In this document: in pieces, positions 54,301 through 61,752 of the stretch | How the letters are laid out: each line of letters opens with the position of its first letter | How positions within the stretch are numbered: the first letter of the stretch is position 1 | Source of the DNA: Cohnella xylanilytica | GTDB lineage: Bacteria; Bacillota; Bacilli; Paenibacillales; Paenibacillaceae | DNA: 64,000 bases | Direction: 5' to 3' | Assembly (NCBI RefSeq): GCF_014212175.1 | Contig: NZ_JACJVR010000015.1 | Span: forward strand, 33,679 to 97,678 | The notes under the pieces: generated by a model | Told to the model about the DNA's origin: nothing | The model's input: only the letters and a program-made list of their open reading frames with translations | Database searches by the model: none | Translations under genes and position numbers: made by a program

Positions 54301-57050
54301 CCAGGCAGCTATACCCGCAGGCGTCGATTGCGGTCAGCGGCTACGAACAGACGAATTTGCCGGACAGCTTCTTCGATCTCGCCATCGGGAACGTGCCGTT
54401 CGGCGGTTATGGCGTGGCGGATAAACGTTACGACAAACACAAGTTTCTCATCCATGATTACTTTTTCGCCAAGACACTGGACAAAGTGCGTCCGGGCGGC
54501 ATCATCGCCTTTATTACGTCCAAAGGAACGATGGACAAGCAGAACCCGGCGGTTCGCAAATATATTGCGGAACGCGCCGAACTGCTCGGAGCGGTGCGTC
54601 TGCCGAGCAATGCGTTTCTGGCCAATGCCGGAACCGAAGTAACTGCCGACATCATCTTTTTACAGAAACGGGATCGCATGGTCGCCGTCAGCGAGCAAAC
54701 CGAAGCATGGCTATCCCTGTCCGAGACAGCGGACGGTGTGCCGGTGAATCGTTATTTCGCGGAACATCCCGATATGGTGCTGGGCACAATGGTTTTTGAC
54801 GACCGGATGTACGGCAACCGCCAGGAAACGTCCTGCAAGCCATTCCCGGACGCCAATCTGGATGAACTGCTGCGCGAAGCGTTGTCGGGCATCCATGCCG
54901 AATGGGCGGAGCTGGAACGGGAAGACCAGCCGGAGGAAGAAGAACCTTCTCTCCCTGCTGATCCGACTGTGCGCAATTTCAGCTTTGCGTTGGTGGATGG
55001 ACAAATCTACTATCGGGAGAACAGCCGGATGCGGCGCGTGGACACTTCGGCTACGGCGTCAGGCCGCATCAAGGGAATGATTCTGCTGCGGGACACCGTG
55101 CGCGAGCTGATCGAGTATCAAACCGAAGACTACAGCGATGAGATGATAGAGCAGCAACAGCGCAAGCTGAATACGCAGTATGACCGGTTTACGGCGCAAT
55201 ACGGCCTGATCAACAGCCGCGCCAACAGCCTTGCTTTTTCGGACGACAGTTCTTACTTTCTTCTTTGCTCGCTGGAAATCATCGACGAGGAAGGGCGGTT
55301 GCTGCGCAAGGCGGATATGTTCACCAAACGCACCATCCGGCAGCGCATCCGCGTGGAACAGGTGGATACCGCTTCGGAGGCGCTGGCCGTTTCCATCGGC
55401 GCAAAAGCCCGTGTCGATCTGCCGTATATGGCGGAGCTAACCGGCTGGACGGAAGAACAATTGATAAAAGAGCTGCGCGGCGTCATCTTTCCCAATCCCG
55501 AAAATCTGGATGAGGAAGGGAAGCCGATCTACGAAACGGCGGATGCGTACTTGTCCGGCAATGTGCGGGAGAAGCTGCGGGTGGCCAGACAGTTTGCCGC
55601 ATACGATGCCGAACGTTACGGCGAAAACGTCAAAGCGCTTGAAGCGGTGCAGCCGAAAGACCTGGACGCCGCCGAAATGGATGTCCGCTTGGGCGCAACC
55701 TGGCTCCCGCCGGAAGACATTCGGCAATTTCTGTTTGAACTGGTGGACACGCCGCCGATGTACCAGACCTACATCAATGTCATGTATTCCGAATATACGG
55801 CTGCCTGGAACGTCAAAGGCAAAAGCGATGACCGCAGCAACAATATCAAGGCGAACGTCACGTACGGCACCAACCGCGTTAATGCGTATAAAATTCTTGA
55901 AGATACGCTGAATTTGCGGGACGTGCGCGTATTTGACACTGTGTATGAGGACGGCGTGGAAAAGCGTGTGCTGAACAAGCAGGAAACGGCCATCGCTCAG
56001 CAAAAGCAGGAGATGATGAAAGAAGCGTTCCGCGACTGGATATGGCGAGATCCGCAGCGGCGTGAACGGCTGACAAGGCTGTACAATGACCGGTTCAATG
56101 CCATCCGTCCTCGCGAGTACGACGGCAGTCATATCCGATTCACCGGGATGAACCCGGAAATCCGGCTGCGCCAGCACCAGGTCAATGCGGTTGCCCGGGC
56201 GCTGTACGGCGGCAACTCCCTTTTCGCGCATTGTGTCGGTGCAGGTAAAACCTTCGCGATGACCGCCGCGGCGATGGAGAGCAAGCATCTAGGGCTGTGC
56301 AACAAGAGCATGCTGGTCGTTCCGAACCATCTGACCGAACAGTGGGCGGCGGAGTTTTTGCAGCTATATCCGTCGGCGAATATTCTGGTGGCGACCAAGA
56401 AGGACTTTGAAACGAAAAACCGCAAAACGTTTTGCGCGCGGATTGCCACCGGCGATTATGATGCCATCATCATTGGCCATTCGCAGTTTGAGAAAATTCC
56501 GATTTCGACGGAGCGGCAGCGGCAGCAACTGTACGAACAGATTTCGGAGATTACAAGCGGCATCCGGGAACTCAAGGAAGCCAGAGGCGAACGCTATGCG
56601 ATCAAGCAGCTTGAAAAAACGAAAAAGACGCTACAAACCAAGCTGGAGAAGCTGAACGACACCAGCCGGAAGGATGATGTCGTCACCTTTGAGGAACTGG
56701 GCGTAGACCGGCTATTCGTGGACGAAGCCGATTCGTACAAAAACCTGTTTCTTTACACGAAAATGCGCAATGTGGCCGGACTGTCGCAAACCGAAGCGCA
56801 GAAGTCGTCGGACATGTTTGCCAAATGCCGCTATCTGGACGAACTGACCGGAGGCCGGGGTATCATCTTTGCGACGGGTACGCCGATCTCCAACTCCATC
56901 ACTGAGATGTATACGATGCAGCGCTATTTGCAATACGAGCGGCTCAAGCGGCAGGGATTGCAGCATTTTGACGCTTGGGCTTCGACATTTGGCGAAACCG
57001 TCACCGCGATCGAGCTTGCGCCGGAAGGTGTAAGCTTTGATGGAGGGTAA
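51366..57050 (+). CDS. Giant DNA methylase/SNF2-like helicase of ICE type, C-terminally truncated
   Basis: The 1894-residue protein belongs to the LtrC-like methylase-helicase proteins of Tn1549-type ICEs. The N-terminal part (to about 280) is helical, followed by a low-complexity Asp/Gly/Glu/Arg-rich segment (about 284-399) that overprints tnpV. The N6-methylase-like domain has EPSCGIGNFFG near 945 and NVPFGGYG near 1007. The helicase has GAGKTF near 1623, VDEADSYKNLF near 1785 and ATGTPISNS. The second RecA-like domain is absent: the frame departs from the family after ELAPEG near 57030 and stops at 57050. It is likely a nonfunctional or altered helicase. Confidence 0.85.
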   Translation: MTAKLQRIVELAASTARTVTNHPDRWADFLRTAAWNYKYPFQDQLLIYAQRPDATACAPIDVWNKRLDRWVKRGAKGIALIEDRGNHLGLRHVFDVSDTQSRRQPQVSLWRLQDSDTAHVIETLENAFGASDEMEPRADLPAALLAAAWNAVDDNSADYVAELMKEREHSLLEDLDIPHVELLFKQMAETAVAYTAMTRCGLDPAPYISIEDLSGIGYFNTLPALSHLGAAISDVSEMMLREVESTVRALRREAQRANEGQSFHTLARPDSLPHNEATRQERKDEHGTDVLAARGLSAAQPDAERSGDDHREVRDDAQDVPENRAEGHVRPSDVVGAVEPASGGHRPDSAGADRPDDEGDASAEPGTGQGERSAGLDGTYEQPEAAGGGTDSGGTDLSLKWFDRETEDRGLPFFHDHAIINGMLRAAPLRESKSDITAFFLAHEDERERMLYVRGLFPAGITELTLDEGVRAGFEPYRNVLHLWTGTAEERTAQSFYDWGVIAGHLASMMLLNEFDLSRKSEPSIEQQTLWMEQAEDAKASAFFMPQAVIDAILQNGSGFENGKYRIALHFQQSLSAQENADFLKREYGTGGRLPALIGTDIHMNYDSKGITLTRGSIMNPDTQVVLPWMNVQKRIGELLAAGRYLNRQEAERLPAFAEQQEEKRLEQMAEMARRELPQPDASSGLSRPDAQAEPEHTPVNRERARYGYDAGSTVWIGADEYEVVQLEQRTVVLQDRQFPLFIKEVNRRDFERMLRENPLNDHLITGEQESEWTDETAWETAEDAVLPEEKPVTEGPETVSQPDTSLSSDGAAGRTAPARPSVPAVNYRITDDELGHGGAKTKFKWNMEAIRLLNKLEQEQRQATADEQAILARYVGWGGIPQAFDEANTQWAAEYAELKNVLEPEEYASARASTLNAHYTSVTVIKAMYDCLESMGFRSGNILEPSCGIGNFFGLVPESIRGSRLFGVELDSITGRIARQLYPQASIAVSGYEQTNLPDSFFDLAIGNVPFGGYGVADKRYDKHKFLIHDYFFAKTLDKVRPGGIIAFITSKGTMDKQNPAVRKYIAERAELLGAVRLPSNAFLANAGTEVTADIIFLQKRDRMVAVSEQTEAWLSLSETADGVPVNRYFAEHPDMVLGTMVFDDRMYGNRQETSCKPFPDANLDELLREALSGIHAEWAELEREDQPEEEEPSLPADPTVRNFSFALVDGQIYYRENSRMRRVDTSATASGRIKGMILLRDTVRELIEYQTEDYSDEMIEQQQRKLNTQYDRFTAQYGLINSRANSLAFSDDSSYFLLCSLEIIDEEGRLLRKADMFTKRTIRQRIRVEQVDTASEALAVSIGAKARVDLPYMAELTGWTEEQLIKELRGVIFPNPENLDEEGKPIYETADAYLSGNVREKLRVARQFAAYDAERYGENVKALEAVQPKDLDAAEMDVRLGATWLPPEDIRQFLFELVDTPPMYQTYINVMYSEYTAAWNVKGKSDDRSNNIKANVTYGTNRVNAYKILEDTLNLRDVRVFDTVYEDGVEKRVLNKQETAIAQQKQEMMKEAFRDWIWRDPQRRERLTRLYNDRFNAIRPREYDGSHIRFTGMNPEIRLRQHQVNAVARALYGGNSLFAHCVGAGKTFAMTAAAMESKHLGLCNKSMLVVPNHLTEQWAAEFLQLYPSANILVATKKDFETKNRKTFCARIATGDYDAIIIGHSQFEKIPISTERQRQQLYEQISEITSGIRELKEARGERYAIKQLEKTKKTLQTKLEKLNDTSRKDDVVTFEELGVDRLFVDEADSYKNLFLYTKMRNVAGLSQTEAQKSSDMFAKCRYLDELTGGRGIIFATGTPISNSITEMYTMQRYLQYERLKRQGLQHFDAWASTFGETVTAIELAPEGVSFDGG
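52222..52563 (+). CDS. tnpV: TnpV-like transposon protein, encoded inside the helicase gene
   Basis: A 113-residue protein in another frame of the giant gene (MELTYSPQGDYLLPNLTLSEAETTIGKYGMMRKTFLK ... LILAELIYH) matches my memory of the Tn4451 TnpV family. Its AAGGAAGG site precedes ATG 52222; another in-frame ATG lies two codons earlier. The overlapping helicase segment is low-complexity, as expected of an overprinted frame. Its role in transposition is unknown. Confidence 0.8.
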   Translation: MELTYSPQGDYLLPNLTLSEAETTIGKYGMMRKTFLKTERKGMYAHLMLSEQLNRHLADIDRTAREQIDRTMKEMLRLNPAPDKASDPLAWTGHMNNLKQQAEELILAELIYH

Positions 57051-57069
57051 AACCCAAATCTAGCTGATG

Positions 57070-57086
57070 GTCAACTCATTTGTGGC
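57070..57086 (+). repeat. Left arm of a 17-bp inverted repeat
   Basis: GTCAACTCATTTGTGGC is exactly complementary to 57580-57596 (GCCACAAATGAGTTGAC). The pair encloses about 490 bp with the TnpW-like gene and lies just before the recombinase start. Confidence 0.85.
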
Positions 57087-57196
57087 AAAATGGATTGGCT
57101 GACGAAAAAAAATTCGCAAGTGCACAGTTAAATTGGTGGAAGCTTGCAAGTATGGATATACCGATATCCCTGCGCGAAGAGAATAACTTTTATCAT

Positions 57197-57256
57197 ACAG
57201 GCTGAAAAAGAAGATTGCCAATGGCGCAAGCGTGGCGATCTGACTTGTTCAGCCTT
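57197..57256 (+). terminator. Long hairpin before the TnpW-like gene
   Basis: AGGCTGAA ... AGATTGCCA and TGGCGATCT ... TTCAGCCT pair and are followed by TTTTTG. It can end transcription coming from the truncated helicase gene. Confidence 0.7.
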
Positions 57257-57338
57257 TTTGTGTGCCTTGTAGCTCTGAAATGGGGCTGTAGGCTGTGTTA
57301 AGCGCATGCAGCGTATTAGGAATGAAAGGAGCCGCTAC

Positions 57339-57533
57339 ATGACCGAAAATCAAAATCCGGATGCCGTGCCGCCGCAACCCGATTTACCCGTCGCCGCGCG
57401 CAGAATATCCTGCAAAATTGGCTCAACGACCTACGATGTGACGATTCATTTCAGCAAGACCAGCAAGGAGAATATGAATGACAAGATACTGCGTCTTGTC
57501 CGCAACGATCTGCAACGCCGCCAGTTGGAGTAA
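57339..57533 (+). CDS. TnpW-like small transposon protein
   Basis: The 64-residue protein (MTENQNPDAVPPQPDLPVAARRISCKIGSTTYDVTIHFSKTSKENMNDKILRLVRNDL) resembles TnpW of Tn4451-type elements, a small protein encoded next to the TnpX recombinase. AAAGGAG stands before ATG 57339. It lies inside the 17-bp inverted repeats. Confidence 0.75.
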   Translation: MTENQNPDAVPPQPDLPVAARRISCKIGSTTYDVTIHFSKTSKENMNDKILRLVRNDLQRRQLE

Positions 57534-57579
57534 ACGGCACAATGGAGGCAATTGCCGAAAGCATGATAAAATGACACCA

Positions 57580-57596
57580 GCCACAAATGAGTTGAC
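57580..57596 (-). repeat. Right arm of a 17-bp inverted repeat
   Basis: GCCACAAATGAGTTGAC is the reverse complement of 57070-57086. It overlaps the leader of the recombinase gene. Confidence 0.85.
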
Positions 57597-57614
57597 TGTC
57601 TGAAAGGAGCCATT

Positions 57615-59540
57615 ATGCTTAGACAGTCAAATGAGAAAATCACCGCCCTGTATGAACGCCTTTCGCGTGATGATGAATTGCAGGGGGACAGCAACAGTAT
57701 CGTCAATCAGAAGAAGATGCTGGAGGATTACGCGAGGAACAACGGCTTTAAAAACCTTGTTCATTTCACAGACGACGGCTTTTCAGGCACGAACTTTGAA
57801 AGACCTGGCTGGAAGCGGCTTATGGCGGAAATGGAACAGGGCAAGGTGAGTACAATTATTGTCAAAGACATGTCGAGAGTCGGGCGGGATTACTTGCGCG
57901 TCGGCATGTATACGGAGGAGTTTTTCAAAGCCGGTATCCGCTTTATTGCGGTCAATGACAATGTGGACAGCGACAATGGGGACAACGACTTTACCCCCTT
58001 TCGCAACATCATGAATGAATGGACGGCGCGGGACACCAGCCGTAAAATTCGAGCTGTTTTCCGAGCTAGGGCTATGGAGGGCAAGCGCATATCGCCATCA
58101 ACGCCTTATGGCTATCTGCGCGATCCGCAGGACAAGCAAAAATGGATTGTGGACGTGGAAGCTGCGGAGGTTGTGCAGCGCATTTTCCGGCTTGTAATCG
58201 AAGGGTATGGCGTCTACCAAATCTCTGATATATTGACCGCTGACAAGGTGCTTATTCCTTCCGCTCATTGGGAACGCATCGGGGCAGATAATCAAAGGCA
58301 CAAGCATTATCAAGATCCATACCGCTGGCGCGGCGGCGTGGTGGCAAAAATCCTTGAACGCATGGAATACATGGGCCATACCGTGGCCTTCAAGACCCAT
58401 ACCGCATCCTACAAAGACAAACGCTCCAAGGCGACAGCGCCGGAAGAACGGGTAATCTTTGAAAACACGCATGAGCCCATCATAGACCCTGAAACGTGGC
58501 GTAACGCCCAGCGGCTGCGCCGAACGGTGCGTAAGCCTGCTAAGCAAGAGAAGCCTAGCAGACTGACCGGGCTGCTGTACTGCGCCGATTGCGGCGCGAA
58601 AATGACGCATGACCGCTCCATTGACAAGCGGCCGGGCAGAAGTGCCAAGAACGAATACTACTGTTCCAGCTACCGCACACAAACCCGTAGCTGTACAATG
58701 CACTTTATCCGCGTTCCTGTTGTTGAGACACTTATTCTGAATGCGCTACGGGAAGTTAGCGCTTTTGCGCGGGCAAACAAGCAGGAATTTATTCGTCTGG
58801 TAACGGACAGCACTTCCATGCGGCAGGACAAAACGGCAAAACAGCAGCGGAAGAAGCTGACCGCTTATCGGAAGCGCAGTAATGAACTTGATACGATCAT
58901 CCGCAAGCTCTATGAGGACAATTTGAGCGGAAAGCTGTCGGACAAGCGCTTTGAGAAGCTGTCCGGCGATTATGAGCGGGAGCAGGAAGAACTGGAGCAG
59001 ACTATAGAGCGCATACAGAGCGAGATTGACAACTTGGAGAAGCAGACGGTCAATGCAGATCGATTTCTCGACTTGGTTGACCGCTACACCGATTTTGAGG
59101 AACTTACTACGCCCATGCTCAATGAATTTGTGGAAAAGGTAGTTGTTCATGAGCGGGTAAAAGGCAGTCGCTATACGACCACGCAGAAGGTGGATATTTA
59201 TTTTAACTTTGTGGGATTGGTGGAGTTGCCGGGAGAGAAAAATAACGTCGACCCTGATAGCAGTGCCTTGCAAAAATCTGTTTCAAAAAAGGCAATGAAA
59301 GCTTACGCTCCTTTTAAGCAATATCTGGAACAGCAGAGTGCTTCTACGATTCGCCTGACCATTTCGGGTATAGAGAGAATCATCGGGAGCAAGTTAACGG
59401 CAACCGCATATAAGTACAGGACGTACTGGTATCCGCAAAAAAACCGTCCGTTAGGCTGCGTCATCTTTAATGCAGGTTACGACATTCAAAAGTTGGATTT
59501 GGAACGGCAGTTGATTCTATTGAAAAGAGCAGAGGGATAA
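57615..59540 (+). CDS. tnpX: Large serine recombinase (TnpX-type) with extra C-terminal domain
   Basis: The 641-residue enzyme catalyses excision and insertion. The catalytic Ser is in YERLSRDDELQGDSNSI, with conserved VKDMSRVGRD and a recombinase domain. A zinc ribbon (CADCGAKMTHD ... CSSYRTQTRSC) near 320-360, a DUF4368-like region and a coiled coil (about 410-480) follow. Beyond the usual end there is an extra domain of about 70 residues (IRLTISGIERIIGSKLTATAYKYRTYWYPQ ... KLDLERQLILLKR). That resembles stand-alone DUF7662-like domains, from memory. GAAAGGAG precedes the ATG. Confidence 0.9.
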   Translation: MLRQSNEKITALYERLSRDDELQGDSNSIVNQKKMLEDYARNNGFKNLVHFTDDGFSGTNFERPGWKRLMAEMEQGKVSTIIVKDMSRVGRDYLRVGMYTEEFFKAGIRFIAVNDNVDSDNGDNDFTPFRNIMNEWTARDTSRKIRAVFRARAMEGKRISPSTPYGYLRDPQDKQKWIVDVEAAEVVQRIFRLVIEGYGVYQISDILTADKVLIPSAHWERIGADNQRHKHYQDPYRWRGGVVAKILERMEYMGHTVAFKTHTASYKDKRSKATAPEERVIFENTHEPIIDPETWRNAQRLRRTVRKPAKQEKPSRLTGLLYCADCGAKMTHDRSIDKRPGRSAKNEYYCSSYRTQTRSCTMHFIRVPVVETLILNALREVSAFARANKQEFIRLVTDSTSMRQDKTAKQQRKKLTAYRKRSNELDTIIRKLYEDNLSGKLSDKRFEKLSGDYEREQEELEQTIERIQSEIDNLEKQTVNADRFLDLVDRYTDFEELTTPMLNEFVEKVVVHERVKGSRYTTTQKVDIYFNFVGLVELPGEKNNVDPDSSALQKSVSKKAMKAYAPFKQYLEQQSASTIRLTISGIERIIGSKLTATAYKYRTYWYPQKNRPLGCVIFNAGYDIQKLDLERQLILLKRAEG

Positions 59541-59683
59541 GTGGATAAAACAACCGGCAAACCGTTATAACCGCATTGGGATAATTAATTACGGGAAGAA
59601 CGAAGAAGGTTTTTGACATTTTCACCCGACAGATTGAGATTCAACCGTAAAAATAACGTGGTTGGATTAACAGGTAGAGCGTC

Positions 59684-59724
59684 AAGAGGAGCACCCCAAG
59701 AAAAATCTGGGAGGTGCTCTTCTT
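59684..59724 (+). terminator. Hairpin after the recombinase
   Basis: GAGGAGCACC and GGTGCTCTTC form a stem with a 15-base loop, followed by TTGATTT. It lies 145 bases past the recombinase stop. Confidence 0.6.
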
Positions 59725-59855
59725 GATTTATGAAGGTAAGGAAAATCGTATAAACCGAGAACGGAAAGTTCCATAGCAGGAACAACCACATGGCAGACAA
59801 GGCGGATATCGTGTGTAAATGCTTCTCTCTCCCTTTTCCTGGCAGGTGCTTTAAA

Positions 59856-59921
59856 GGCAAAGCGAGACGAATGTCTCGTGTTGCAGCAAGCACTGAATTT
59901 GGTCTCCCAAATTCGCTTGTT
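59856..59921 (-). repeat. Three-hairpin element, inverted copy 1
   Basis: The minus strand reads AACAAGCGAATTTGGGAGACC ... CAAGGCAAAGCGAGAC in parts, a 66-bp copy of 60556-60621. Each copy has GAATTTGG / CCAAATTC and ACGAGAC / GTCTCG stems. The rest of 59541-60058 has no supported gene. Confidence 0.8.
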
Positions 59922-60058
59922 GTGGGCTGCGCCCCCCAATCCCCCATCCTTACGTACCGCGGCTGTCGCGAAGCCTTATAGCTTTGTCTACAAAAAGTCA
60001 CGGGATTAAAGTGTTGTTGATTTTATTGCAATACGAATCAACAGGGGGTGATGGAGAA

Positions 60059-60373
60059 ATGAACCATATGTCAGAAATCTTTTAGAGAGCCCACATTCAG
60101 TGTATTCGTGAATTTTTGCTACGCGGTGTGGCAGGCACCGACATCAATCCGAAGAGCTATAAGGAACGGATAGACGAAGTGCATACGTCTGTTATCGAGC
60201 TTATTGAGGATAAGTTTCCTGACATGGCTGAATTCGAGGAAGTAACTACCAAGGTCTATGACTATGCGGGCACCTGCGAAGATGTGTATATGGAAATTGG
60301 TTTGCAATGTGGTTTTATGCTGGCTGTGCAGATGCTCGCTAATTCGCAGGGAAAACCGGAACCAGCCAAATGA
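60059..60373 (+). pseudogene. Small ICE gene with an early amber stop
   Basis: A strong site (AGGGGGTGATGG) precedes ATG 60059, but codon 9 is TAG (60083-60085). The frame then stays open to 60373 and encodes a conserved-looking helical protein (IQCIREFLLRGVAGTDINPKSYKERIDEVHTSVIELIEDKF ...). A restart at TTG 60116 would give 85 residues. From memory this resembles a DUF6809-like family of ICEs. Either a nonsense mutation or a sequencing error. Confidence 0.65.
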
Positions 60374-60555
60374 CATTCTGAAAAGGTCGCTGCAATTCAA
60401 TGGCGTCCTTTTTTCTTTGCTTAGAAAATCCAAGCGTCAGAACGGCGAGTCGACACCGTTCCGGCGCTTTTTATATAGATGGTCCCATGCTCGTACAAAG
60501 TTCCGTGAAAGTTATCGTGGCTGTATGCAGGCGGGGTCTTAGGGGCGAAGCCCCT

Positions 60556-60621
60556 AACAAGCGAATTTGGATATCCAAATTCAGTGCTTGCTACAACACG
60601 AGACAGTAGTCTCGTGTTGCC
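60556..60621 (+). repeat. Three-hairpin element, copy 2
   Basis: Copy 2 has GAATTTGG ATAT CCAAATTC and AACACGAGAC AGTA GTCTCGTGTT as perfect stems, preceded by AGGGGCGAAGCCCCT. It lies 38 bases before parB copy 2. From memory such sequences stand before mobilisation genes in Tn1549-type ICEs, so an origin of transfer or a structured leader is possible. Confidence 0.8.
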
Positions 60622-60658
60622 CTAAAGAACCCGCCGAGAAAAGGAGGCGGATTCCCAA

Positions 60659-61519
60659 ATGAACGAATCAGTTATTACCATTCCGATAGACCAGCTTCAT
60701 CCGTTCCCAGACAATCCCTATCAGGTGACGGATAATGAGGAATTGCAGAGCATCATCGAAAGTATCCGAATGTATGGTGTCATTACGCCGCTGGTTGTCC
60801 GTCCAAGAGACGAGGGCGGCTACGAAATCATATCAGGACATCGCCGGAGGGAGGCTTGCAAAAAGGCGGGGATCGCTGCGGTCCCTGCCTTTGTACGCGA
60901 AATGGATAGAAACGCTGCTATTATCGCCCTGGTTGACAGCAATCTGCACCGGGAGCAAGTGTTGCCGTCAGAGAAAGCGCGCGCCTATAAACTGAAGCTG
61001 GATGCCATCAAACGGCAAGGACAGCGCAACGATCTAGTCAAAACGGGAACATCTGACCAACTCGGACAGAAGTCGCGGGAGCGCGTTGCCGTTGATGTCG
61101 GGACGAGCGCCACACAGGTGCAGCGCTATATCCGGTTGAACGAATTGATTCCGCCGATTCTTGAAATGGTGGATAGCGGCAAGGTGGCGTTCAGCCCTGC
61201 TGTGGAGCTGTCTCACCTGACCGAAAAAGAACAGGAAGCCTTGCTGGAAACGATGAACAGCGAGGACCGCACCCCTTCTCTTTCCCAAGCCCAGCGCATG
61301 AAAAAACTGAGCGCGGATGGCCTGCTCGACATGGACGCGATTTTCAAAATCATGACCGAGGATAAACCGAATCAACGGGAGCAAATCAAGCTGCAAAAGG
61401 AAAGTATCAAGGAGTATTTTCCGAAGGACTATACGGCCCAGCAAATGGAACAGACCATATTGAAGTTGCTGGAGGAATGGCGCAAAAAGCGGGAACGGAG
61501 CCGCGAGAACAGCCGATGA
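60659..61519 (+). CDS. parB: ParB family partition protein (copy 2)
   Basis: The 286-residue protein shares the plan of copy 1: IPIDQLHPFPDNPYQVTDNEE, VVRPRDEGGYEIISGHRRREACKKAG, then DSNLHREQVLPSEKARAYKLKLDAIKRQGQRND and the HTH region VQRYIRLNELIPPILEMVDSG. AAAGGAGG stands before the ATG. No parA lies next to it, so it may be an orphan or act with the parA at 32982. It may also regulate transcription of the ICE. Confidence 0.93.
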   Translation: MNESVITIPIDQLHPFPDNPYQVTDNEELQSIIESIRMYGVITPLVVRPRDEGGYEIISGHRRREACKKAGIAAVPAFVREMDRNAAIIALVDSNLHREQVLPSEKARAYKLKLDAIKRQGQRNDLVKTGTSDQLGQKSRERVAVDVGTSATQVQRYIRLNELIPPILEMVDSGKVAFSPAVELSHLTEKEQEALLETMNSEDRTPSLSQAQRMKKLSADGLLDMDAIFKIMTEDKPNQREQIKLQKESIKEYFPKDYTAQQMEQTILKLLEEWRKKRERSRENSR

Positions 61520-61656
61520 CTTTTCCCGGCAGGTATATGGGGCATTGGGACGACGACGGCAGCGCCGCCCTTTGACGATGACCCGCTAAACAAACATGAT
61601 TAGGCGACGGGCAAAGAAGTGATCATTCAGTTACGTGTTGTGCACGGTAATTTTGT

Positions 61657-61690
61657 AAAAAGAAAAGAGCCGGCTTAACCCACCCGGCTC
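61657..61690 (-). terminator. Terminator of the A7-frameshifted secreted gene
   Basis: On the minus strand GAGCCGG and CCGGCTC pair and TTTTCTTTTT follows. The stretch 61520-61752 has no gene. Confidence 0.85.
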
Positions 61691-61752
61691 GATTCCTTCT
61701 TATTCTGTTTTTCGCCAATCCATTACTTTCTTTCTGGCCAGCATCGAAATTA

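Larger units (their letters stand above)
30540..57050 (+). mobile_element. ICE-like segment with Tad-type pilus genes
   Basis: Gene content is that of an integrative element: parA/parB, a long operon of pilus-assembly and surface genes, and the giant methylase/helicase with nested tnpV known from Tn1549/Tn4451-type elements. GC is intermediate between host and AT-rich element. I see no relaxase, VirB4 or VirD4 gene. The left end holds a parA remnant and the right end a truncated helicase, so the element is rearranged and perhaps immobile. Confidence 0.7.
57044..59560 (+). mobile_element. Tn4451-like unit inserted in the helicase gene
   Basis: The family match of the helicase stops at about 57030, followed by tnpW-like and tnpX-type genes. 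TnpX elements insert at short GA targets; a GATGGAG stretch occurs at the break (57038-57048). The missing 3' helicase part is not found in the window, so either the right border is deleted or the element is rearranged. Confidence 0.55.

Noticed and set aside
34790..57050. Type IV secretion genes (VirB4, VirD4, relaxase)
   Set aside because: No such motifs were found; the ATPase at 38362 is of CpaF type, so a standard conjugation module is not claimed.
59585..60001. Minus-strand frames between the recombinase and the hairpin element
   Set aside because: No conserved domain and they run through a terminator-like hairpin and the structured repeat.
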